From Rhodococcoides fascians A25f (lineage in GTDB: Bacteria > Actinomycetota > Actinomycetes > Mycobacteriales > Mycobacteriaceae), in assembly GCF_000760935.2 (NCBI RefSeq), contig NZ_CP049744.1, forward strand, positions 992,001 to 1,056,000: DNA of 64,000 nucleotides, given 5' to 3'. The notes below the pieces were generated by a model that was not told where the DNA came from, searched no databases, and worked only from the letters and a program-made list of their open reading frames with translations. The position numbers and the translations under genes are program-made. Positions 43,860 through 52,697 of this stretch are shown in pieces (the stretch's first letter is position 1; every line of letters begins with the position of its first letter).

Positions 43860-44429
43860 ATGCTTTCCACACCTGTATTTTCTGCACCCTCCCGACCCAC
43901 ATTGTCCTCGCGGTCGGTCTCGACGTTTCCGACGCGGCTGCGTCCTCCCGACCTGCTGCGGATCACCGACCAAGGCGCATCGGACGTCCTAGAAGGTCGC
44001 TTCGACCACCTGCTACCCGGCGGTGGGCTGTGGCCTACCGACGAGCGCTGGGCCACTCGACTGCATTCCGACGACGATCTGGACGTTTGGTTGATCAGCT
44101 GGGTTCCCGAGCGATCCACCGAACTGCACGATCACGCCGGATCGCTCGGTGCACTGACCGTCCTGAGTGGGTCCCTGCTCGAATATCGTTGGGCAGGAAC
44201 CGAACTGAAGGAGCGTCATCTCGACGCTGGAGATCAGGCGGCCTTCCCGCTGGGATGGGTGCACGACGTGATGCACGATCCGGCGTCGACCACGACCGGG
44301 CCCACTCTCAGCGTGCACGCATACTCACCGCCACTGACGGCGATGTCCTACTACGAGGTCACAGAGCGCGCGACTCTGCGCCGCACCCGCAGCGAGCTCA
44401 CCGACGAACCCGAGAAGGCCACACGATGA
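43860..44429 (+). CDS. Cysteine dioxygenase family protein (cupin)
   Basis: A 189-residue cupin. Iron ligands are in STELHDHAGSLGALTVLSGS (two His) and the later GWVHDVMH. Bacterial cysteine dioxygenases oxidise cysteine to cysteine sulfinate with O2, lowering excess cysteine. The ATG at 43860 gives a slightly extended N-terminus. It overlaps the rhodanese gene (ATGA), and a 12-residue Cys-rich ORF lies upstream, both consistent with cysteine catabolism. Other thiol dioxygenase substrates are possible. Confidence 0.82.
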   Translation: MLSTPVFSAPSRPTLSSRSVSTFPTRLRPPDLLRITDQGASDVLEGRFDHLLPGGGLWPTDERWATRLHSDDDLDVWLISWVPERSTELHDHAGSLGALTVLSGSLLEYRWAGTELKERHLDAGDQAAFPLGWVHDVMHDPASTTTGPTLSVHAYSPPLTAMSYYEVTERATLRRTRSELTDEPEKATR

Positions 44430-44863
44430 CCATTCACACCATGACCATCGTCGACATGCTCGAATCCGCTCGCGAGACCATCGACCGCATCACCGTCTTC
44501 GAGCTGCGCGACGCAGTCGACCGCGGTGCCGTCGTGATCGACATTCGCCCGCAGGCCCAGCGTGCCGTCGAGGGAACGCTGCCCGGCGCGCTGGCCATCG
44601 AACGCAACGTTCTCGAATGGCGTTTGGATCCCACCAGCGACGCGCGTCTGGCGATCGCCACCGACCACGACGTCGAGTGGATCGTCATCTGCTCCGAGGG
44701 CTATACCTCCTCGCTCGCGGCCGCGTCGCTCAAGCTGCTGGGTCTGCACAAGGCCACCGATCTGGTCGGCGGCTATCAGGCCCTCAAATCGGCCGGGCTG
44801 CTCGGAGTGTTGACGCAGGCCAAGCACTGCGTTCGTGAGGCAGAGGCCGTCGCAGCGCACTGA
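44426..44863 (+). CDS. Rhodanese-like domain protein
   Basis: A 145-residue single-domain rhodanese. FELRDAVDRGAVVIDIRPQA is the first rhodanese motif and the active-site loop is ICSEGYTSSLAA with catalytic Cys. It likely accepts or transfers sulfane sulfur produced in cysteine breakdown. The ATG overlaps the cysteine dioxygenase stop, so the two enzymes should be made together. In M. tuberculosis this coaX-lysS interval holds only a tiny ORF, so the pair appears inserted here. Confidence 0.82.
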   Translation: MTIHTMTIVDMLESARETIDRITVFELRDAVDRGAVVIDIRPQAQRAVEGTLPGALAIERNVLEWRLDPTSDARLAIATDHDVEWIVICSEGYTSSLAAASLKLLGLHKATDLVGGYQALKSAGLLGVLTQAKHCVREAEAVAAH

Positions 44864-44899
44864 CCGTCCTTACCCGCTCGGACTGTAAAGTATCTGCGC

Positions 44900-46423
44900 G
44901 TGAGTGATACAGCTTCTACCCAGCCCGCCGACGACACCCCGGAGCAGCTACGGATTCGTCGTGCCAAGCGCGCTGCGCTGCTCGAGCGCGGGGTCGAGGC
45001 GTACCCGGTGTCGGTTCCGCGGACCCATTCCCTGCTCGAGATCCGCACCGAGTTTCCCGAGCTCGAAGCCGACACGACCACCGGTCTCATCGTGGGAGTC
45101 GTCGGCCGCGTCATCTTCGTCCGCAACACCGGCAAGCTCTGCTTCGCCACGCTGCAGGAGGGCGACGGTACCCAGCTGCAGGCGATGATCAGCCTGGCCG
45201 GCGTCGGCGAGGACGCCCTCGCAGCATGGAAGGCCGATGTCGACCTCGGCGACTTCGTGTTCGTGCACGGAGAGGTGATCAGCTCCCGACGCGGCGAGCT
45301 CTCGGTCATGGCAGATGCGTGGCAGATCGCGTCGAAGTCGTTGCGGCCGTTGCCCGTCGCGCACAAGGAACTGAGCGAAGAGACGCGCATCCGGCAGCGT
45401 TACCTGGATCTGATCACAAACCCGACCTCGCGTGAAACTGCGCGCAAGCGCATCGCTGTGGTTCGCGAGCTGCGCAACGCGCTCGAGCGTCGCGGCTTCC
45501 TCGAAGTCGAGACACCGATGCTGCAGACGCTGCACGGCGGTGCCGCGGCCCGGCCGTTCGTCACCCATTCCAATGCCATGGACACAGATCTCTTTCTGCG
45601 GATCGCGCCGGAGCTGTTCCTCAAGCGATGCGTCGTCGGCGGCATCGAGAAGGTCTTCGAGATCAATCGCAACTTCCGTAACGAAGGTGCCGACTCCTCG
45701 CACTCGCCGGAGTTCGCGATGCTCGAGACGTACGAGGCCTACGGCACGTACGACGATTCGGCGAAGATGACGCGTGAGCTCGTTCAGGAAGTGGCCATGG
45801 CCGCGCTGGGATCGACGGTCGTGACGTTGCCCGACGGCACCACCTACGATCTCGGCGGAGAATGGGCGACGCTGGAGATGTACCCGTCGTTGTCGGAGTC
45901 GCTCGGGTTCGACGTCACCCCCGACACCACCGTCGACGAACTGCTCGCGATCGCGGACAAGGTCGGGCTGGACGTGCCGCGCAAGGACGGCGTCCCGATC
46001 TACGGCCACGGCAAGCTGGTCGAGGAGCTGTGGGAACACCAGGTGGGTGACGCGTTGACCGAGCCGACGTTTGTTCGCGATTTCCCCGTCGAGACGTCCC
46101 CGCTGACGCGGCAGCACCGGAGCAAGCCCGGCGTCACCGAGAAGTGGGACCTGTACGTTCGCGGATTCGAGCTGGCGACCGGATACTCCGAGTTGATCGA
46201 CCCGATCATCCAGCGCGAGCGTTTCGAGGACCAAGCTCGTCAGGCTGCGGCGGGCGACGACGAGGCGATGGTTCTGGACGAGGACTTCCTCGCCGCGATG
46301 GAGCAGGGCATGCCGCCGACCACCGGAACGGGCATGGGCATCGACCGTCTGTTGATGGCGCTGACCGGCCTCGGCATCCGCGAAACGATCCTGTTTCCGA
46401 TCGTCAAGCCCTCCCAGGCCTGA
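44900..46423 (+). CDS. lysS: Lysyl-tRNA synthetase (class II)
   Basis: A 507-residue class-II synthetase. The N-terminal OB-fold anticodon domain runs to about residue 150 ([20 protein letters not shown]). Motif 2 is [20 protein letters not shown] and motif 3 [15 protein letters not shown]. It charges tRNA-Lys. The GTG at 44900 begins [12 protein letters not shown]. Supply of Lys-tRNA is unrelated to the lysine-type NRPS, which activates free amino acid. Confidence 0.96.
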   Translation: MSDTASTQPADDTPEQLRIRRAKRAALLERGVEAYPVSVPRTHSLLEIRTEFPELEADTTTGLIVGVVGRVIFVRNTGKLCFATLQEGDGTQLQAMISLAGVGEDALAAWKADVDLGDFVFVHGEVISSRRGELSVMADAWQIASKSLRPLPVAHKELSEETRIRQRYLDLITNPTSRETARKRIAVVRELRNALERRGFLEVETPMLQTLHGGAAARPFVTHSNAMDTDLFLRIAPELFLKRCVVGGIEKVFEINRNFRNEGADSSHSPEFAMLETYEAYGTYDDSAKMTRELVQEVAMAALGSTVVTLPDGTTYDLGGEWATLEMYPSLSESLGFDVTPDTTVDELLAIADKVGLDVPRKDGVPIYGHGKLVEELWEHQVGDALTEPTFVRDFPVETSPLTRQHRSKPGVTEKWDLYVRGFELATGYSELIDPIIQRERFEDQARQAAAGDDEAMVLDEDFLAAMEQGMPPTTGTGMGIDRLLMALTGLGIRETILFPIVKPSQA

Positions 46424-46439
46424 TCGGTCGGTACAGCGC

Positions 46440-46457
46440 TGTTCGCCAGCAGCGGAC
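46440..46457 (+). promoter_or_regulatory. Possible ClgR-like site upstream of clpC
   Basis: TGTTCGCCAGCAGCGGAC at 46440-46457 resembles the ClgR recognition sequence recalled from Corynebacterium (WNNWCGCYNANRGCGWWS), with two mismatches. It lies just before the SigH-like -35 box. ClgR regulates clp genes in actinobacteria, so the location is sensible but the match is imperfect. Confidence 0.3.
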
Positions 46458-46464
46458 ATCGAAT

Positions 46465-46492
46465 GGGAAACGTTTTGCATTGTGCCTGCGTT
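46465..46492 (+). promoter_or_regulatory. SigH-type promoter for clpC
   Basis: GGGAAAC at 46465-46471 and CGTT at 46489-46492 are separated by 17 bp. This matches the GGGAA-N16/17-GTT pattern of actinobacterial SigH (heat and thiol-oxidative stress). It lies about 200 bp before clpC, and SigH control of clp genes is known in Corynebacteriales. Confidence 0.45.
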
Positions 46493-46610
46493 ATGAACAG
46501 TAAGCAGGCAAGGCAGTCCGTATTCGCGGGCGGTTGCGCAGCATTTCAGGGGTGGAGGGTCGGCGTTCGTAACGTCGGCCAACTACAGTGAGTACCAGTC
46601 TTACCTTCAA

Positions 46611-46688
46611 ATGCACAAGCGACCTCAGCGTATGGACACTGCGGCGCTAGAAGAACTGGTGGGCGAGCTACCACCCACCAAGAAGTGA
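46611..46688 (+). CDS. Small ORF before clpC (25 aa)
   Basis: ATG 46611 gives MHKRPQRMDTAALEELVGEL followed by PPTKK, ending 9 bp before the clpC ATG. The reading frame is open for about 37 codons upstream and looks protein-like there as well, but I see no good start codon in that stretch. It occupies the place where lsr2 is found in M. tuberculosis, yet it shows no likeness to Lsr2. It could be a small conserved protein or chance. Confidence 0.35.
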   Translation: MHKRPQRMDTAALEELVGELPPTKK

Positions 46689-46697
46689 GGGAGAGCG

Positions 46698-49238
46698 ATG
46701 TTCGAGAGGTTCACCGATCGCGCGCGGCGTGTTGTCGTCCTGGCTCAAGAAGAAGCCCGGATGCTCAACCACAACTACATCGGCACGGAGCACATTCTGC
46801 TCGGCCTCATCCACGAGGGCGAAGGCGTCGCCGCCAAGTCTCTCGAGTCGCTGGGCATCTCCCTCGAAGGAGTACGCAGCCAGGTCGAGGAGATCATCGG
46901 CCAGGGCCAGCAGGCTCCGTCCGGTCACATCCCGTTCACCCCGCGCGCCAAGAAAGTACTCGAGCTCAGTCTGCGTGAAGCACTGCAGCTCGGCCACAAC
47001 TACATCGGCACCGAGCACATCCTGCTCGGCCTGATCCGCGAAGGCGAAGGCGTCGCAGCTCAGGTTCTGGTCAAGCTCGGAGCCGACCTCAACCGGGTAC
47101 GCCAGCAGGTCATTCAGCTGCTGTCCGGCTACCAGGGCAAGGAGCCGTCCGAGAGCGGCAGCGGTCGCGGCGAGGCGGGCACCCCGTCCACGTCACTGGT
47201 CCTCGATCAGTTCGGTCGCAACCTCACCCAGGCAGCGCTCGAAGGCAAGCTCGACCCGGTCATCGGTCGCGCGAAGGAAATCGAGCGCGTCATGCAGGTG
47301 CTCTCGCGTCGTACCAAGAACAACCCTGTTCTGATCGGCGAGCCCGGTGTCGGTAAGACGGCCGTCGTCGAGGGACTGGCTCAGGCCATCGTCAACGGCG
47401 AAGTTCCCGAGACGCTCAAGGACAAGCAGCTCTACACCCTCGACCTCGGCTCGCTCGTGGCCGGCAGCCGTTACCGCGGTGACTTCGAGGAGCGCCTGAA
47501 GAAGGTGCTCAAGGAGATCAACACCCGCGGCGACATCATCCTGTTCATCGACGAGCTGCACACGCTCGTCGGCGCGGGTGCTGCCGAAGGTGCCATCGAT
47601 GCCGCGTCGATCCTCAAGCCGAAGTTGGCTCGTGGTGAGCTGCAGACCATCGGTGCCACCACTCTCGACGAGTACCGCAAGTACATCGAGAAGGACGCCG
47701 CACTCGAGCGTCGTTTCCAGCCCGTCCAGGTCGGCGAGCCGACCGTCGAGCACACCATCGAGATCCTCAAGGGTCTGCGCGATCGCTACGAGGCACACCA
47801 CCGCGTCTCGATCACCGACGGTGCACTCGTCGCGGCCGCCACGTTGGCCGACCGGTACATCAACGATCGGTTCTTGCCCGACAAGGCAATCGACCTCATC
47901 GACGAGGCGGGCGCTCGGATGCGCATCCGCCGGATGACCGCGCCGCCAGACCTGCGCGAGTTCGACGACAAGATCGCCGACGCGCGCCGGGAGAAGGAAT
48001 CGGCCATCGACGCACAGGACTTCGAGAAGGCTGCGAACCTGCGCGACAAGGAGAAGACCCTCGTCGGTCAGCGTGCCGAGCGTGAGAAGCAGTGGCGCTC
48101 CGGCGATCTCGACGTTATCGCCGAGGTGGACGACGAGCAGATCGCCGAGGTTCTGGGCAACTGGACCGGCATCCCCGTCTTCAAGCTCACCGAGGAAGAG
48201 ACCACTCGTCTGCTCCGCATGGAGGACGAGCTGCACAAGCGGATCATCGGTCAGGTCGAGGCAGTCAAGGCCGTCTCGAAGGCGATCCGTCGTACCCGTG
48301 CAGGTCTGAAGGACCCGAAGCGTCCGTCGGGCTCGTTCATCTTCGCCGGCCCGTCCGGTGTCGGTAAGACCGAGCTGTCGAAGGCTCTCGCGAACTTCCT
48401 CTTCGGTGAGGACGACGCGCTGATCCAGATCGACATGGGCGAGTTCCACGACCGCTTCACCGCCTCGCGTCTGTTCGGTGCTCCTCCCGGATACGTCGGC
48501 TACGAAGAGGGTGGCCAGCTCACCGAGAAGGTTCGCCGCAAGCCGTTCTCCGTCGTGCTGTTCGACGAGATCGAGAAGGCCCACTCGGAGATCTACAACA
48601 CTCTGTTGCAGGTCCTCGAAGACGGTCGCCTGACCGATGGACAGGGACGCACGGTCGACTTCAAGAACACCGTGCTGATCTTCACCTCGAACCTCGGTAC
48701 CTCGGACATCTCGAAGGCAGTCGGTCTCGGCTTCTCCTCGGGTGAAGGCACCGGCTCGAACTACGAGCGGATGAAGCTCAAGGTCAACGACGAGCTGAAG
48801 AAGCACTTCCGCCCCGAGTTCCTGAACCGTATCGACGACATCGTCGTGTTCCACCAGCTCACCAAGGACGAGATCATCCAGATGGTCGATCTCATGCTCA
48901 ACCGAGTCGAAGGTGCGCTCAAGAACAAGGACATGGCGATCGAGGTCACCGAGAAGGCGAAGTCGTTGCTGGCCAAGCGTGGATTCGACCCCGTCCTGGG
49001 TGCGCGGCCGCTGCGTCGCACCATCCAGCGCGAGATCGAGGACGCGTTGTCGGAGAAGATCCTCTTCGGCGAAATCGAAGCCGGCCAGATCATCCTGGTC
49101 GACGTCGAGAACTGGGACGGCGAAGGCGCAGGCGAGGACGCGAAGTTCACGTTCCGCGGCGAGAAGAAGGCCATCATCGTCCCCGACGAGGTCCCGGTCG
49201 ATCTGGCCAAGGCCACCGGAGACAGCGACAGCGAGTAA
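46698..49238 (+). CDS. clpC: ATP-dependent Clp protease ATPase subunit ClpC
   Basis: An 846-residue Hsp100 unfoldase that feeds substrates to ClpP. Two N-terminal Clp-N repeats ([19 protein letters not shown] and [19 protein letters not shown]) are followed by AAA-1 with Walker A GEPGVGKT, a UVR coiled-coil insertion ([20 protein letters not shown]), AAA-2 with Walker [11 protein letters not shown], and a C-terminal ClpP-docking region. The length is standard for mycobacterial ClpC1. GGGAGAG before the ATG at 46698 is a good ribosome site. A SigH-like promoter lies upstream, and a strong terminator follows. Confidence 0.96.
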   Translation: MFERFTDRARRVVVLAQEEARMLNHNYIGTEHILLGLIHEGEGVAAKSLESLGISLEGVRSQVEEIIGQGQQAPSGHIPFTPRAKKVLELSLREALQLGHNYIGTEHILLGLIREGEGVAAQVLVKLGADLNRVRQQVIQLLSGYQGKEPSESGSGRGEAGTPSTSLVLDQFGRNLTQAALEGKLDPVIGRAKEIERVMQVLSRRTKNNPVLIGEPGVGKTAVVEGLAQAIVNGEVPETLKDKQLYTLDLGSLVAGSRYRGDFEERLKKVLKEINTRGDIILFIDELHTLVGAGAAEGAIDAASILKPKLARGELQTIGATTLDEYRKYIEKDAALERRFQPVQVGEPTVEHTIEILKGLRDRYEAHHRVSITDGALVAAATLADRYINDRFLPDKAIDLIDEAGARMRIRRMTAPPDLREFDDKIADARREKESAIDAQDFEKAANLRDKEKTLVGQRAEREKQWRSGDLDVIAEVDDEQIAEVLGNWTGIPVFKLTEEETTRLLRMEDELHKRIIGQVEAVKAVSKAIRRTRAGLKDPKRPSGSFIFAGPSGVGKTELSKALANFLFGEDDALIQIDMGEFHDRFTASRLFGAPPGYVGYEEGGQLTEKVRRKPFSVVLFDEIEKAHSEIYNTLLQVLEDGRLTDGQGRTVDFKNTVLIFTSNLGTSDISKAVGLGFSSGEGTGSNYERMKLKVNDELKKHFRPEFLNRIDDIVVFHQLTKDEIIQMVDLMLNRVEGALKNKDMAIEVTEKAKSLLAKRGFDPVLGARPLRRTIQREIEDALSEKILFGEIEAGQIILVDVENWDGEGAGEDAKFTFRGEKKAIIVPDEVPVDLAKATGDSDSE

Positions 49239-49254
49239 GTTCCACCAGCTCCAC

Positions 49255-49290
49255 ACAACGGGCGATCCTCTTCGGAGGGTCGCCCGTTGT
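49255..49290 (+). terminator. Terminator hairpin after clpC
   Basis: Arms at 49255-49269 (ACAACGGGCGATCCT) and 49276-49290 (AGGGTCGCCCGTTGT) pair over 15 positions with one G-T style mismatch, around a CTTCGG loop. It lies 16 bp after the clpC stop and faces the converging serine hydrolase gene. Confidence 0.8.
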
Positions 49291-49396
49291 CGTATGTCCA
49301 GCCGTTCCCACCGACCCTTCCGCCCGCCGACCACTCCCACCCCGACGCCCACCCCGCCGCCGACCCCTCCGCTTTGTGGATCAATGTGGATTTCAG

Positions 49397-50722
49397 TCAG
49401 TCAGACTGCAACAAAGGCGCATTGATCCAGACCCGAGGGACGAGGGCAACAGCGATGATCGCAAGTTCGGCCAGCACGATCCAGAACAGCAGGGTCACAT
49501 CCGGAGCCCAGCGGGAAAGGGTCGAGATGGGGGCACCGGTGAGCATCGGCATCCCGAAGTACAGCTTTCCGCCGGCAATGACGGCCATCAGGATGTGCGC
49601 AGGTGCCCATCGACCCGGGGCAGTCCTGATGCGAAGCAGGATTCGGCCTGCGCACAGTGCCAGCAACACCGCGAGTGTGCTCGACGCGATCAGCGCGATC
49701 TCGTACATGCCGAGGCCGGTGCTGCGGGGTTCGTCGATCCCGAGTCGGTTGAGGACGAGTGAGCGGGACGCCGACGCCAGGTTTTCGGCCTCCAGTTCGC
49801 CGTATCTGTTGGTCGCGAACACCACGGCCAGGTGGCGTTCGGGAATCAGCGCAACGTGCGTGAAGTAGCCGGGAACCGCTCCCGAATGCCAGCGCATCCG
49901 AGTACCGTCGGGCAGCGTTTCGACGTACCACCCGTCTCCGTATGCCGTGCCCGAGCCCGTCGGCACCGTGTCGAGACTGTGCGAGGCCGGGTCGGTCAGT
50001 TGCCGCGCCGCGTAACGCGAGAGTTCGTCGATCGAACCACCGAGGTAGCCGTAGCCGAGTCCTGCGGCATCTATCCCGGTGTCGATGCGTCGAGGTAGTC
50101 CGAAGAACGGAACGTGTCCGGGCGCGACGGCACCCACGGTGTGCACTCCGGTTTCACGAGCCACGACGTTCGCAAACGGTTCGGCAGTCATCTTCTCGAC
50201 GATGGCCTGCAGCAGTAAATAATTCAGGCTGGAGTATCGGAAAGTGCCGCGCTCCGCAGCGGTGACGTCGAGGGTGGGCACGACGTCGAGTGCCCGGTCG
50301 GTTCGTCCCCACACATCGAGTGGGGCGACGTCGTGGGGGAGTCCGCTGGTGTGGTGGATCAGGTCGGTGATCGTGACGTCGTCGGGAAGGATCGAATCAC
50401 TTTCCGGGAGAATCGAATTCACGGTGCCATCCAGACCGAGGCGATGTTGCGAGGCGAGAGAGTGCACCGTTGCTGCCGTCACCGACTTCGATACCGAACC
50501 CCAGACGAACGGCGTGCCGTCATCGATCGGCGCACCGTGTCCGTCCACTCCGTACTCGACGTTCTCGATGACCTCACGTTCGGAGACCACTCGAAAAGCC
50601 ACTCCCGGCAGGCCCAATTCCTGGGCGACGACCTCGACATCCGACGCGGTCTCACCACCGGGCAAGGTAGGCGATGCGGTCAGGACTGCTGCGACGGTCA
50701 GGAGGGCGTGCACGATTCGCAT
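49397..50722 (-). CDS. Secreted serine hydrolase (class C beta-lactamase family) with C-terminal membrane helices
   Basis: A 441-residue protein. An N-terminal signal peptide (about 1-22) is followed by a beta-lactamase/DD-peptidase-like domain with Ser76-x-x-Lys79 (WGSVSKSVTAATVH). The usual YxN tyrosine motif appears as YSSLNYLLL. After residue about 340 come three membrane helices. This layout is common in esterase/D-aminopeptidase-like relatives that act on envelope components. Substrate is unknown. The ATG at 50722 starts MRIVHALLTVAAVLTASP. Confidence 0.78.
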   Translation of the reverse strand: MRIVHALLTVAAVLTASPTLPGGETASDVEVVAQELGLPGVAFRVVSEREVIENVEYGVDGHGAPIDDGTPFVWGSVSKSVTAATVHSLASQHRLGLDGTVNSILPESDSILPDDVTITDLIHHTSGLPHDVAPLDVWGRTDRALDVVPTLDVTAAERGTFRYSSLNYLLLQAIVEKMTAEPFANVVARETGVHTVGAVAPGHVPFFGLPRRIDTGIDAAGLGYGYLGGSIDELSRYAARQLTDPASHSLDTVPTGSGTAYGDGWYVETLPDGTRMRWHSGAVPGYFTHVALIPERHLAVVFATNRYGELEAENLASASRSLVLNRLGIDEPRSTGLGMYEIALIASSTLAVLLALCAGRILLRIRTAPGRWAPAHILMAVIAGGKLYFGMPMLTGAPISTLSRWAPDVTLLFWIVLAELAIIAVALVPRVWINAPLLQSD

Positions 50723-50787
50723 GGATGGAGTGAACCAACGTCACCGGGGTCGACGCCTCGGTGAACACCCTGATTTCACACCTGAGA

Positions 50788-51975
50788 TCAGCTCGAGCGC
50801 ATGAGGTCTGCGATCCAGGGCAGGACGTCGGAGTATGCGGCCAGTGATCCGGGGAGGTGGTTCGCGCCCTTGTAGGGGATGGCCGGAAACTCGTACTCGC
50901 GGTAGGTGACCTGTGCGCCCAGATCCTGCCAGCGCTCGCGCAGAGTTCGACTCTGCTCGACGGGCACGGTGTCGTCCTCGACTGCATGCGACAGGTACAC
51001 CGGCATGGTGGGGGCGATGCGGCCGACGGTGTTCGTTGCGGTCACCTCGACGAAAGCTGGGTTGCTCAGCTGCTCGATCAGTGGTCGGCCGTCCCGGGTG
51101 AGGTCGCTGGTGTGCACGATGTCGGTGGCCGCGGGGTCGGTGGTGCACCAGTTCTGCGCGGCATCGAGGGCGGCGATGCCGTCGGAGTCGAAGAAGCTGC
51201 GGATGTTCTCCGCTCGTTCCGGGTAGGAGTTGATCATGCCGTCGACGGCGAAGAGTACGGCGCTGCCGAGAGTCGTGTTGTCCAGGTTGTCGATGTTGAG
51301 CGTCGGATCTGCCGGTGGTGCACCGACATACGCCCCGACGATATCGAGGTCCGGGGCGTATGTGGCAGCGAGTTCGGCGGCGGCCCCCGACGCGAATCCG
51401 CCTTCGGAGTAGCCGAACAACACGACCGGGGTGGCTGGGTCGGCGTCTGCCGCTCTGGCTGCGTCCAGCAGAGCGCGGCCCGAGGCGATCCGGTTCAGAT
51501 ACGTGTGTCCGCCGGGAGTGCCCAGCCCCTGGTAGTCGGTTGCGACGACGCGGTATCCGGCGAGGAGCAGCGGCAGGATGGCCGGGGACGACCCGACGGT
51601 GCCGAGAACGGCCGATCCAGCGCAGCGGTCGGCCATGCCGGAGGTGCCGGGTGCGTAGGCGATCACCGGCCGCGGGCCGGGGCCAGGCCACGGAGCGGTG
51701 GGGGTCATGGAGTAGCCGGACACGACCATGGGGTCGTCGTGAGTGTCGTTGGACCGATAGAGGATGCGTTCGATGTCGAAGCCCAAGCCGAATCCCTTGG
51801 GTGAGGTAACCGGCTTGGTCCGCACCACCTCGCCGGGGGCCGCTGCGGCGATGTTCGGGACGGGCGCGTCGTAGAAGTCGCGCAGTGAATCGGCACCCGC
51901 CACCGGTGTCGACATCACTGCACTCGCCAGCATCACCGCCGCTGCGATCACCACTGCTCGAGAGCAGTTCTTCAT
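50788..51975 (-). CDS. Secreted lipase-family alpha/beta hydrolase
   Basis: A 395-residue protein from the ATG at 51975, which gives a clean signal peptide (MKNCSRAVVIAAAVMLASAV, cleaved near AGA). A longer frame to 52068 lacks that feature. The nucleophile elbow is FGYSEGGFA, the fold marker YAPGTSGMADRC precedes it, and the C-terminal DDTVPVEQSR and GANHLPG hold the likely Asp and His. These match the secretory lipase (LIP) family. It probably hydrolyses extracellular esters. Confidence 0.82.
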   Translation of the reverse strand: MKNCSRAVVIAAAVMLASAVMSTPVAGADSLRDFYDAPVPNIAAAAPGEVVRTKPVTSPKGFGLGFDIERILYRSNDTHDDPMVVSGYSMTPTAPWPGPGPRPVIAYAPGTSGMADRCAGSAVLGTVGSSPAILPLLLAGYRVVATDYQGLGTPGGHTYLNRIASGRALLDAARAADADPATPVVLFGYSEGGFASGAAAELAATYAPDLDIVGAYVGAPPADPTLNIDNLDNTTLGSAVLFAVDGMINSYPERAENIRSFFDSDGIAALDAAQNWCTTDPAATDIVHTSDLTRDGRPLIEQLSNPAFVEVTATNTVGRIAPTMPVYLSHAVEDDTVPVEQSRTLRERWQDLGAQVTYREYEFPAIPYKGANHLPGSLAAYSDVLPWIADLMRSS

Positions 51976-52086
51976 CTGTTGCACCCTTCGTGTCGAGATT
52001 CCCGCACTCGATGGCCCGGCCGTGCCGCCGACGTTAGCCTGAGTATCGGTCCTACACAGGGTCGACAACGAAAGGATTGAAGTCCG

Positions 52087-52524
52087 ATGCCAACTCGTAC
52101 CTCACGCACAGCTTGGAACGGCACTCTCGAGCAGGGTTCCGGCCAGGTCGAGCTGTCCAGTTCCGGCGCAGCGACTTTCGACGTCTCGTTTCCCAAGCGC
52201 GCCGCCGAGAATGCCGACGGCACCACCAGCCCCGAGGAACTGATCGCAGCTGCTCACTCGAGTTGCTACGCGATGCAGCTGTCGGCCCTGATCGCCGAGG
52301 CGGGTGGTACCCCGCAGAGCCTCGAGGTCACCGCCGACGTGTCGCTCGGTCCCGACCAGCCCGGGTTCAAGTTGACGGGTATCAAGCTGACCGTTCGAGG
52401 CGAGGTCGACGGTCTCGACGCAGACGGGTTTGCGAAGGCTGCTCAGGCTGCAAAAGAAACGTGTCCCGTCAGCAAGGCGCTGACCGGCGTCGACATCACT
52501 TTGGATGCGTCTTTGGAGGGCTGA
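52087..52524 (+). CDS. OsmC/Ohr-family peroxiredoxin
   Basis: A 145-residue OsmC-type thiol peroxidase that reduces organic hydroperoxides. The two catalytic cysteines are in HSSCYAMQLS and ETCPVSKAL. SPEELIAAAHSSCYAM is the family signature. The ATG at 52087 is preceded by AAGGATTGAAG. It diverges from the secreted lipase gene. Induction by osmotic or oxidative stress is typical for relatives but not visible here. Confidence 0.9.
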   Translation: MPTRTSRTAWNGTLEQGSGQVELSSSGAATFDVSFPKRAAENADGTTSPEELIAAAHSSCYAMQLSALIAEAGGTPQSLEVTADVSLGPDQPGFKLTGIKLTVRGEVDGLDADGFAKAAQAAKETCPVSKALTGVDITLDASLEG

Positions 52525-52697
52525 ACAGACGCGGGGCCCGATGTGAGACTGGCGAACGATCGTCAGGTTTGAAATAGTTCGTTAATTGACCCATCTACGG
52601 ATGATTCGGTGACGAATCGAGGTCAAACGTCGGGTTCGATCGGCTGTTGCGTACGTTCGGGGTACGCACCGAGCGGCCTAGGAAGGATCGGCCCACC

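Noticed and set aside
44879..44900. Possible promoter immediately before lysS
   Set aside because: Some AT-rich sequence is present, but spacing to a -35 box is poor and read-through from the rhodanese gene is just as likely.
47193..49352. A 719-codon minus-strand frame opposite clpC
   Set aside because: Antisense of a conserved coding sequence; Leu/Asp/Val-rich periodicity mirrors the ClpC codons.
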